NCBI GenBank assembly: GCA_964350875.1
Contig: CAYGLT010000066.1
Location: forward strand, 1 to 13,580
DNA: 13,580 nucleotides
Direction of reading: 5' to 3'
DNA from: JAHBXC01 sp964350875
GTDB lineage: Bacteria > Planctomycetota > Phycisphaerae > Phycisphaerales > UBA1924
Shown here: positions 7,940 through 13,580 of the stretch, in pieces
How positions within the stretch are numbered: the stretch's first letter is position 1
How the letters are laid out: every line of letters starts with the position of its first letter
Position numbers and translations under genes: made by a program
The notes under the pieces: model-generated
Seen by the model: the letters and a program-made list of their open reading frames with translations, nothing else
Database searches by the model: none
Told to the model about the DNA's origin: nothing

Positions 7940-7971
7940 GGGTCGGAGGCGCGTATAGTTCCCTTCGACCC
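7940..7971 (+). promoter_or_regulatory. Inverted repeat framing the putative speA -10 element
   Basis: Arms GGGTCGGAGG (7940-7949) and CCTTCGACCC (7962-7971) match as an inverted repeat at nine of ten positions, around a 12-base centre that holds TATAGT. As DNA this is a good candidate operator over the speA promoter. As RNA from the glycosylase gene it could fold as a hairpin five bases after that stop, with a run of five T only 12 bases further on. Either reading is possible. Confidence 0.45.
7954..7959 (+). promoter_or_regulatory. Candidate -10 element of speA
   Basis: TATAGT matches TATAAT at five of six and is the best -10 hexamer I found in the window. It would give a leader of about 50 bases before the speA ATG at 8015. 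No good -35 stands 17 bases upstream (CGTGAT), so an activator or an extended contact may be needed. Confidence 0.45.
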
Positions 7972-8014
7972 GAACCGCGCCCTTTTTGCGAAGAGCAGAG
8001 CGAGTGCCCCATCG

Positions 8015-10000
8015 ATGACGACGATCCCTGCGCCGCTCCGTCCGAAGAAGACCGAGCAGCCCGCCCCCGCGTCCACTCCCGAGTGGAGCGTTGAAGACGC
8101 CGCGCAACTCTACGGGTTGCCGGACTGGGGTCTGGGCTATTTCGGGGTGAGCAAGCGCGGGACAGTCGTCGTGAACCCGATGCGCGATCGCGGCGCCTCC
8201 ATCGACCTGCACGCGCTCGTCGAGGGCCTCGCCCAGCGCGGCGTGCACGCGCCCGTCCTCATCCGCTTCGCCGACATCATCAAGGACCGCGCCCAGCGCC
8301 TCCAGTCGGCGTTCAAGCGCGCGATGGCCGACCAGGAATACCGCGGCAACTACTCCTGCGTCTATCCGATCAAGGTCAACCAGCAGCGCCATGTCGTCGA
8401 ACTCGTGCGCGATGTGGGCGAGCCGCTCGGCTTCGGTCTGGAAGCGGGCAGCAAGCCCGAACTGCTCGCCGTGCTCGCGCTGACCGAGAATCGCCCGACC
8501 ATGCCCGTGGTGTGCAACGGCTTCAAGGACGACGAGTACATCGAGACCGTTGTGCTCGCCGCCAAACTCGGGCGCAACATCATCCCCGTCGTCGAGAAGT
8601 TCAGCGAACTCGAACTGCTCGTGAAGCACGCGAAGCGTTACGGCGTGAAGCCCAAGATCGGCATCCGCGTGAAGATCGACTCGCGCGGCGTGGGCCGATG
8701 GGGCGAGTCCGCCGGCTCGCGCTCGAAGTTCGGCCTGTTCATCAGCGAGATCCTCCGAGGGATGGAGTATCTCAAGCAGCACGACATGCTCGGCTGCCTG
8801 CGCATGATCCACTTCCACATGGGGAGCCAGATCTGCGACATCCGCAACCTGAAGAACGCGCTGAACGAACTCGCGCACATCTACACCGAGATGCGCAGGC
8901 TCGGCGCCACCTCGCTCGACATCATCGACATCGGCGGCGGCCTGGGCGTCGACTACGACGGCTCCCAGAGTTCGTCCGATTCTTCGATGAACTACACCAT
9001 CGAGGAGTACGCCTCGGATGTCGTGTACCGCATCAAGAGCGTGTGCGACGACGCCGGCGCGCCCCACCCGATGATCATCAGCGAGTCCGGCCGCTCGCTC
9101 GTCGCGCACAGCAGCGTGCTGGTGTTCGATGTGCGCGGCTCGTCGCGGTTCGACAAGGACCCCGAGCCCGACGAACTCGATGCCGCCACAGCCGCCGAGG
9201 AAGAGGTCCCGCAGCCGATCATCGATCTGATCCAGGCGTCGCAGGACATCTCCGAGAAGAACCTGCTCGAAGCCTACCACGACGCGCTCCAGGCGCGCGA
9301 CGAGGCGATGAGTCTGTTCGGGCTCGGCTACATCTCGCTCCCGATGCGCGCCATCGCCGAGCGGCTGTTCTGGTCGATCGGCCGCAAGATCCTTCAGAAG
9401 GCGGGCGGCGCCAAGGCCGAACTCCCCGACGAACTCCAGGACCTGCCCGACATCCTGAGCGACATCTACTTCTGCAACATGTCGATCTTCCAGTCGATGC
9501 CCGACTCGTGGGCGATCGACCAGTTGTTCCCGATCCTCCCGATCCACCGACTGAACGAGATGCCCACTCGACGCGGCATCCTCGCGGACATCACCTGCGA
9601 CTCGGACGGCAAAATCGACCATTTCGTGGATAAACGCGACGCGAAGAAGACGCTCGAACTCCACGAACTCAGGCCCGACGAGCCGTACTACCTCGCGACC
9701 TTCCTCGTGGGCGCATACCAGGAGATCCTGGGCGACCTGCACAACCTCCTTGCCGACACGCACGCCGTGCATGTCTCCGTCGATGACGACGGGGATATGT
9801 CGATCGACGAGATCGTGCGCGGCGACACAGTCTCGAAGGCGCTGTCGTATGTCCAGTTCGAGCAGGACGACCTGAAGCGCGCCGTCCGCCGCGATGTTGA
9901 ACGCGCCGTCAAACGCGGCGACATGTCGGTCATGGAATCGACCTCGCTCCTGCGCTTCTACGAAGACGGTCTTTCCGGGTACACCTACCTCGAGGACTGA
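8015..10000 (+). CDS. speA: Biosynthetic arginine decarboxylase
   Basis: A PLP enzyme that decarboxylates arginine to agmatine, the first step of the agmatine route to polyamines. 661 residues, about the length of Escherichia coli SpeA. Blocks in order: YGVxxWGLGYFGV-like start (33-45), YPIKVNQQRHVVE (117-129) with the PLP lysine Lys120, GFGLEAGSKPEL (139-150), KFGLF (238-242), HFHMGSQ (266-272), DIGGGLGVDYDGS (305-317), ISESGRSLVAHSS (355-367), and ADITCDSDG with the active-site cysteine Cys528. An acidic segment follows residue 380 (DPEPDELDAATAAEEE). No strong Shine-Dalgarno precedes the ATG; the start gives the normal N-terminus and upstream lies a TATAGT element inside a dyad. The deoxyhypusine-synthase-like gene follows after 96 bases, pointing to a shared polyamine role. 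Confidence 0.97.
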   Translation: MTTIPAPLRPKKTEQPAPASTPEWSVEDAAQLYGLPDWGLGYFGVSKRGTVVVNPMRDRGASIDLHALVEGLAQRGVHAPVLIRFADIIKDRAQRLQSAFKRAMADQEYRGNYSCVYPIKVNQQRHVVELVRDVGEPLGFGLEAGSKPELLAVLALTENRPTMPVVCNGFKDDEYIETVVLAAKLGRNIIPVVEKFSELELLVKHAKRYGVKPKIGIRVKIDSRGVGRWGESAGSRSKFGLFISEILRGMEYLKQHDMLGCLRMIHFHMGSQICDIRNLKNALNELAHIYTEMRRLGATSLDIIDIGGGLGVDYDGSQSSSDSSMNYTIEEYASDVVYRIKSVCDDAGAPHPMIISESGRSLVAHSSVLVFDVRGSSRFDKDPEPDELDAATAAEEEVPQPIIDLIQASQDISEKNLLEAYHDALQARDEAMSLFGLGYISLPMRAIAERLFWSIGRKILQKAGGAKAELPDELQDLPDILSDIYFCNMSIFQSMPDSWAIDQLFPILPIHRLNEMPTRRGILADITCDSDGKIDHFVDKRDAKKTLELHELRPDEPYYLATFLVGAYQEILGDLHNLLADTHAVHVSVDDDGDMSIDEIVRGDTVSKALSYVQFEQDDLKRAVRRDVERAVKRGDMSVMESTSLLRFYEDGLSGYTYLED

Positions 10001-10010
10001 TCCGAATCTC

Positions 10011-10027
10011 CGCCGCGACGCGCGGCG
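10011..10027 (+). terminator. First hairpin after speA
   Basis: CGCCGCG-ACG-CGCGGCG, a perfect seven-base-pair stem with a three-base loop, eleven bases after the speA stop. It is followed by a pyrimidine-rich stretch (TGTTGTTCCTTTCC) and not a clean T-run. It could be a leaky terminator that lowers the level of the next gene. Confidence 0.35.
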
Positions 10028-10047
10028 CCGTGTTGTTCCTTTCCGTT

Positions 10048-10065
10048 CCGGCGCACACTCGCCGG
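10048..10065 (+). repeat. Second inverted repeat between speA and the next gene
   Basis: CCGGCG-CACACT-CGCCGG is a perfect six-base-pair stem with a six-base loop, ending 31 bases before the next ATG. With the hairpin at 10011-10027 it makes a two-hairpin spacer separated by a 20-base pyrimidine-rich strand. The function is not known; it may be an RNA processing or operator element. Confidence 0.35.
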
Positions 10066-10096
10066 GTCCGCACCACCCGACTCGAGGGCGAAGCCC

Positions 10097-11161
10097 ATGT
10101 CCAAGATCACCAAAGAACAGTTGCTCTCCAAGCCCGTCGAGCACATCGATGTCGCGTCCTTCGACGCGCGCCCGATCGTGGACGGGTTCCGCCAGACCGC
10201 GTTCCAGGCGCGCAATGTCGCCCGCGCGGCGGACATCTACAACATGATGCTCGCCGACAAGGACTGCGCCGTCATCCTGACCCTCGCCGGGTCGATGGTG
10301 TCGGCCGGGCTCAAGAAGGCGATCGTCGCGCTCATCGAGAACAACATGGTCGACGCCATCGTCTCGACCGGCGCCAACATCGTGGATCAGGACTTCTTCG
10401 AGGGCCTGGGCTTCCGCCACTACATGGCGCAGTGGTCCCCCGAGAACCCGCTGGTGAGCGATGAGCAACTCCGCGACTTCAGCATCGACCGCATTTACGA
10501 CACACTGATCAACGAGGACGATCTGCGAACCTGCGACGACGCGACCCGCGAGATCTTCGACTCGATGCCCCCCGGCGCGTACTCCTCGCGCGAACTCATC
10601 GACGCCATGGGCGCCTACCTCGCCGAGAAGAAGCCCGATATCGAGGGCGTGGTGCTTTCCGCGCACCGCAAGCGCGTGCCGATCTTCTGCCCCGCGTTCA
10701 GCGACTGCTCCGCCGGCTTCGGCATCGTCATGCACCAGATGGCGCGCCTCGACCAGCCGCATGTGCAGTTCGATTCGGGCAAGGACTTCCGCGAACTCAC
10801 GCAGATCAAACTCATCAACCCCTCGACGGGCCTGTTCATGCTCGGCGGCGGCGTGCCCAAGAACTTCGCGCAGGACATCGTCGTCGCGGCCGAACTGCTC
10901 GGCAACGACGCGCCGATGCACAAGTACGCCGTCCAGTTGACCGTCGCCGACTCGCGCGACGGCGCGCTGTCGGGCTCCACGCTCCGCGAGGCCTGCTCGT
11001 GGGGCAAGGTCGACACCGTGCACGAGCAGATGGTGTTCGGCGAGGCCACCACCACCTTCCCGATCATCGCGAGCGACGCGCTGCACCGCCGCAAGTGGGA
11101 GGGCCGCCCCGAGCGCCGCTTCAACGAGAAGCTCGGCGCCGTGCTCGCGAGCAAGGCCTGA
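10097..11161 (+). CDS. Deoxyhypusine-synthase-family protein (probable polyamine aminobutyl transferase)
   Basis: 354 residues, close to eukaryotic deoxyhypusine synthase. Seen: LTLAGSMVSAGL (61-72) and STGANIVDQDF (90-100) of the NAD-binding fold, GGGVPKNF (250-257), and CSWGKVD (300-306). In the last, Lys304 lines up with the lysine that carries the aminobutyl intermediate in the human enzyme; FPIIASDAL (321-329) follows. Eukaryotic and archaeal members use NAD and spermidine to modify eIF5A, which bacteria lack, so bacterial members are thought to move the aminobutyl group to a small amine, for example as a homospermidine synthase. Location 96 bases after speA supports polyamine work. The keeping of Lys304 implies an active enzyme; the acceptor is inferred only. 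GAGGG eight bases before the ATG supports the start. No agmatinase or carboxyspermidine gene is in the window. Confidence 0.9.
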   Translation: MSKITKEQLLSKPVEHIDVASFDARPIVDGFRQTAFQARNVARAADIYNMMLADKDCAVILTLAGSMVSAGLKKAIVALIENNMVDAIVSTGANIVDQDFFEGLGFRHYMAQWSPENPLVSDEQLRDFSIDRIYDTLINEDDLRTCDDATREIFDSMPPGAYSSRELIDAMGAYLAEKKPDIEGVVLSAHRKRVPIFCPAFSDCSAGFGIVMHQMARLDQPHVQFDSGKDFRELTQIKLINPSTGLFMLGGGVPKNFAQDIVVAAELLGNDAPMHKYAVQLTVADSRDGALSGSTLREACSWGKVDTVHEQMVFGEATTTFPIIASDALHRRKWEGRPERRFNEKLGAVLASKA

Positions 11162-11183
11162 TCGTTCCATGAATCGCGGCCGC

Positions 11184-11201
11184 GGCGCGGGAGATCGCGC
11201 C
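11184..11201 (+). terminator. Hairpin after the deoxyhypusine-synthase-like gene
   Basis: GGCGCG-GGAGAT-CGCGCC, a six-base-pair stem with a six-base loop, 22 bases after the stop and followed by ATTTCGCTTTCG. It is a weak terminator candidate. It lies between the ATG at 11169 and the favoured GTG at 11235, which argues that this stretch is not coding. Confidence 0.3.
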
Positions 11202-11222
11202 ACGGCCATTTCGCTTTCGACC

Positions 11223-11228
11223 GGAGGA
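11223..11228 (+). promoter_or_regulatory. Ribosome binding site deciding a GTG start at 11235
   Basis: GGAGGA, the strongest Shine-Dalgarno in the window, lies six to seven bases before the GTG at 11235. It makes that codon a better start than the upstream ATG at 11169, which has no such site. Confidence 0.65.
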
Positions 11229-11234
11229 TCGCCC

Positions 11235-12185
11235 GTGCAGACCGTCCACGCGATGATGCGAGGCTTGTTCGACTACGCGGGGCTCTTCCCGCCCGCTTCG
11301 CTCGATATGGCGCCGACGGTGCGCAACTACGCGGCGTACCGCGACGCGTGGCAGGGTGAACTGCTCTCGAGGCTGGTCATCCCCGTCGCGCGCCTCGATG
11401 AGTTCGAGCGTGAAGCAGAGTCGCTGCTCCCGCGCGATCTCGGCGCCGCAACGGACGACGACGCCGACGAGGGCGAACTGCTCGTCGATCCGTGGCGGAT
11501 CACCGCGCTCACCAAGCCCGCGGGCGACGATGGGCTCGACGCCGACCTCGACCGCATCGCGCGGTTCAACGACGAGCACTCCGACCCGGAGAACGGGCTC
11601 GCCGTGGTTGACGCGATCGAACTCAAGGGCGACTCCGCCGCGAGCATCGAGCGCGCGGTCGAGGCGATCCCGCCCGACTATCAGGCGTTCTTCGAGATGC
11701 CGTGGAGCGTGCCCGACATCCGCGGCATGGTCGCCGCCGTCGCGGGCGAGGGTCTGGGCGCGAAGGTGCGCACCGGCGGCATGTCGCCCGACCTTTTCCC
11801 GCCGAGCGAAGCGCTGGCGCGCTTCATCCGCGCGTGCGCGATGGCGGAGATCCCGATGAAGGCGACCGCCGGGCTTCACCACCCGATCCGGCACTTCAAC
11901 GAGGGCCAGAAGGTCACCATGCACGGGTTCGTGAATGTGATCATGGCCTCGGCGCTCGCGCTCACCCAGCGCGCCGACGAGGCGACGCTCACGAGGGTGC
12001 TCGAAGAGACCGACGCCAAGGCGTTCGTGTTCAGCGACGAGGCGATCTCGTGGCGCGACGCGAAGGTCTCGCTCGACCAGTTGGAGCGGACCCGCGAGCG
12101 GTTCTTCGTCTCCATCGGGTCGTGCTCGATCGACGAGCCCACCGACGACCTCAAGGCGATGGGCCTGCTCGATGTCGCGATCTGA
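11235..12185 (+). CDS. Conserved-looking protein of unknown function upstream of fahA
   Basis: 316 residues, no enzyme family recognised. It has the look of a real, structured cytosolic protein: MMRGLFDYAGLFPPASLDM (7-25) at the N-terminus, FFEMPW (152-157), AKVRTGGMSPDLFPP (176-190), PMKATAGLHHP (207-217), MHGFVNV (229-235), and FVSIGSCSIDEP (291-302). The alternation of short hydrophobic strands ending in charged residues (Glu154, Lys177, Arg179, Lys209, His215-His216) resembles the active-site edge of a TIM barrel of the aldolase or enolase type; this is inference. Between 64 and 100 lies an acidic, low-complexity insert. The GTG start follows GGAGGA, 73 bases after the deoxyhypusine-synthase-like gene. 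fahA begins 55 bases after its stop, so a role in tyrosine or other aromatic breakdown is possible. No signal peptide or membrane segment is seen. Confidence 0.85.
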   Translation: MQTVHAMMRGLFDYAGLFPPASLDMAPTVRNYAAYRDAWQGELLSRLVIPVARLDEFEREAESLLPRDLGAATDDDADEGELLVDPWRITALTKPAGDDGLDADLDRIARFNDEHSDPENGLAVVDAIELKGDSAASIERAVEAIPPDYQAFFEMPWSVPDIRGMVAAVAGEGLGAKVRTGGMSPDLFPPSEALARFIRACAMAEIPMKATAGLHHPIRHFNEGQKVTMHGFVNVIMASALALTQRADEATLTRVLEETDAKAFVFSDEAISWRDAKVSLDQLERTRERFFVSIGSCSIDEPTDDLKAMGLLDVAI

Positions 12186-12192
12186 CCGTTCG

Positions 12193-12206
12193 CCCGCGTG
12201 AGCGGG
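12193..12206 (+). terminator. Short GNRA-loop hairpin before fahA
   Basis: CCCGC-GTGA-GCGGG, a five-base-pair stem with a GNRA-type tetraloop, seven bases after the stop of the preceding gene and followed by a G-run with no T-run. It may end the upstream transcript or stabilise its 3' end. Confidence 0.25.
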
Positions 12207-12229
12207 GGGACGGCGGGGCCGTTCGCCTC

Positions 12230-12235
12230 TACCCT
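12230..12235 (+). promoter_or_regulatory. Candidate -10 element of fahA
   Basis: TACCCT (TAnnnT) lies five bases before the fahA ATG, with no Shine-Dalgarno between. It fits the leaderless pattern seen at other genes here, but the match to TATAAT is only three of six and no -35 is apparent. Confidence 0.25.
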
Positions 12236-12240
12236 CCGGT

Positions 12241-13580
12241 ATGAGCACACCCTTCCCGGCCAGCGACCCGACCACCAACCCTGACCTGCGTTCGTGGGTC
12301 GAGAGCGCGAACGACCCACGCGGCGAGTTCCCCATCCAGAACCTGCCCTTCGGCGTCTTCCGGCGCAAGGGATCGAACGAGGACGCGCGCGTCGGCGTGG
12401 CGATCGGCGATTCCGTGCTCGACCTGGCCGCCCTCCACGACGCCAAGATGTTCTCGGCCACCCCGGTCGGCGACGAGAATGTCTTTGCGCGCGACGCGCT
12501 CAACGACTTCATGGAACTCGGCCGCCCCGCGTGGCGCGCGACCCGCGAGCGTGTGAGCGAACTGCTCACCGAAGACAACACCGCCATCCGCTCGAACACT
12601 GAGTTGCTTGCCAAGGCGCTCGTTCCGATGAGCAAGGTCGAGATGCTGATGCCCGCGAAGGTCGGCGACTACACCGACTTCTACGCGAGCGTTCACCACG
12701 CGACGAACGTCGGATCGATGTTCCGCCCCGACAACCCGCTGCTCCCGAACTACAAGCATGTGCCCATCGGGTACCACGGCCGCGCGAGTTCGCTCGTCCC
12801 CAGCGGCGCGCCCGTGAAGCGTCCGAGCGGCCAGACGAAGGCCGACGAAGCGAGCGACCCGGTGTACGGGCCTTCGCGACTGCTCGACTACGAACTGGAG
12901 ATGGGCTTCTTCGTGGGCAAGGGCAACGACATCGGGACGACGATCCCGATCGACCAGGCGCAGGAGCGCATCTTCGGGCTCGCGCTGGTGAACGACTGGT
13001 CGGCGCGCGACATGCAGAAGTGGGAGTACCAGCCGCTCGGCCCGTTCCTCGCGAAGAGTTTCGCGACGACGGTTGCGCCGTGGGTCGTGTCGCTCGACGC
13101 GCTGGCGCCGTTCCGCGTCGCGGGGCCGATGCGTTTCGAGGGCGATCCCCAGCCGCTCGCGTACCTGCGCCCGAGCGATCCCTCGGCCGCGTGGGGGCTG
13201 GACATCACGGTCGAGGTGTGGCTGCGCAGCGCGAAGATGCGCGAGGAGGGCGTGCCCGAGATGCTCGTCAGCCGCGGCTCGTTCAAGCACATGTTCTGGA
13301 CGATCACCCAGATGCTCACCCACCACGCGAGCAACGGGTGCAACATGCGCGCGGGCGACCTGCTGGCGTCGGGCACGATCAGCGGCCCCGAGCCCGACTC
13401 GCGCGGCTGCCTGCTCGAGCGAACCTGGCGGGGCACCGAGCCGATGAAACTCCCCACGGGCGAAGAGCGCAAGTTCCTCGCCGACGGCGACGAGGTCATC
13501 GTGCGCGGCTATTGCCTGAAGGAAGGCGCACGCAGGATCGGTCTGGGCGAGTGCCGCGGGATCATCGCGCCGGCGAGTGC
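12241..13580 (+). CDS. fahA: Fumarylacetoacetase, 3' end cut by window edge
   Basis: Hydrolyses 4-fumarylacetoacetate to fumarate and acetoacetate, the last step of tyrosine and homogentisate breakdown; cytosolic, metal-dependent. The frame is open for 446 codons to the window end and stops within the final family block (GLGECRGIIAPA), so very little is missing. An N-terminal SH3-like domain (about 1-135) precedes the catalytic domain. Residues matching the mammalian active site are present: Asp146 in VGDYTDFYAS, His153 in HHATNVG, Glu218 and Glu220 in LLDYELEMGFFVG, and Asp252 in LVNDWSARDMQKWEYQPLGP. The ATG at 12241 has no Shine-Dalgarno but a TAnnnT hexamer five bases upstream. No homogentisate dioxygenase or maleylacetoacetate isomerase is in the window. 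The only ACGT in the window lies in this gene, at 12707-12710. Confidence 0.96.
   Translation, partial: MSTPFPASDPTTNPDLRSWVESANDPRGEFPIQNLPFGVFRRKGSNEDARVGVAIGDSVLDLAALHDAKMFSATPVGDENVFARDALNDFMELGRPAWRATRERVSELLTEDNTAIRSNTELLAKALVPMSKVEMLMPAKVGDYTDFYASVHHATNVGSMFRPDNPLLPNYKHVPIGYHGRASSLVPSGAPVKRPSGQTKADEASDPVYGPSRLLDYELEMGFFVGKGNDIGTTIPIDQAQERIFGLALVNDWSARDMQKWEYQPLGPFLAKSFATTVAPWVVSLDALAPFRVAGPMRFEGDPQPLAYLRPSDPSAAWGLDITVEVWLRSAKMREEGVPEMLVSRGSFKHMFWTITQMLTHHASNGCNMRAGDLLASGTISGPEPDSRGCLLERTWRGTEPMKLPTGEERKFLADGDEVIVRGYCLKEGARRIGLGECRGIIAPAS

Noticed and set aside
11176..11183. GCGGCCGC palindrome region after the deoxyhypusine-synthase-like gene as a recombination or attachment site
   Set aside because: No repeat partner, integrase or tRNA is nearby; short GC palindromes are expected at this composition.
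7817..11209. A minus-strand open frame of 1130 codons running across the glycosylase end, speA and the deoxyhypusine-synthase-like gene
   Set aside because: It is opposite three clearly recognised genes, crosses their spacers, has no family motif and is an Arg/Ala/Val/Asp/His-rich antisense product expected when third codon positions are nearly all G or C.
11169..11234. Upstream ATG start (22 extra codons) for the gene at 11235
   Set aside because: No Shine-Dalgarno, the extra residues look non-protein, a hairpin lies in this stretch, and GGAGGA is placed for the GTG at 11235.

Overview
The window looks like a chromosomal, mostly metabolic stretch from a GC-rich bacterium (roughly two-thirds G+C by eye). 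The mix of genes, the sparse Shine-Dalgarno sites and the -10-like hexamers close to start codons would fit a planctomycete of the Phycisphaerae type. That assignment is an impression and not proven by anything here. I see no tRNA, rRNA, CRISPR array, insertion sequence, phage gene or integrase. No gene-free stretch exceeds about 220 bases.

Layout. Positions 1-4216 hold a minus-strand histidine-utilisation block: hutH (histidine ammonia-lyase), a secreted or anchored peroxiredoxin-like protein, then hutU (urocanate hydratase), whose last few codons run off the left edge. hutH and hutU catalyse the first two steps of histidine breakdown; hutI and hutG are not in the window. From 4305 every gene reads on the plus strand: a multi-pass membrane protein of unknown function; folE2 (GTP cyclohydrolase of folate or queuosine synthesis); a class I glutamine amidotransferase-like protein; a helix-hairpin-helix DNA glycosylase; speA (arginine decarboxylase); a deoxyhypusine-synthase-family protein; a conserved protein of unknown function; and fahA (fumarylacetoacetase, last step of tyrosine breakdown), cut by the right edge.

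How the genes fit together. speA makes agmatine, and the deoxyhypusine-synthase-like enzyme behind it probably moves an aminoalkyl group between polyamines, so these two form a polyamine module. The unknown protein at 11235-12185 sits just before fahA and may serve aromatic amino acid breakdown. The amidotransferase and glycosylase genes are 22 bases apart and probably co-transcribed.

Most interesting signals. (1) The palindromic tetranucleotides AGCT (none found) and ACGT (one found) are almost missing, and synonymous codons appear bent to avoid them. (2) Several genes that start a transcription unit have a TAnnnT or similar hexamer 5-9 bases before the ATG, which suggests leaderless mRNAs, while several internal genes carry Shine-Dalgarno sites. 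(3) Strong dyads lie on the putative speA and hutU promoters and in the spacer before hutU. I do not see a previously undescribed multi-gene defence or mobile system here.
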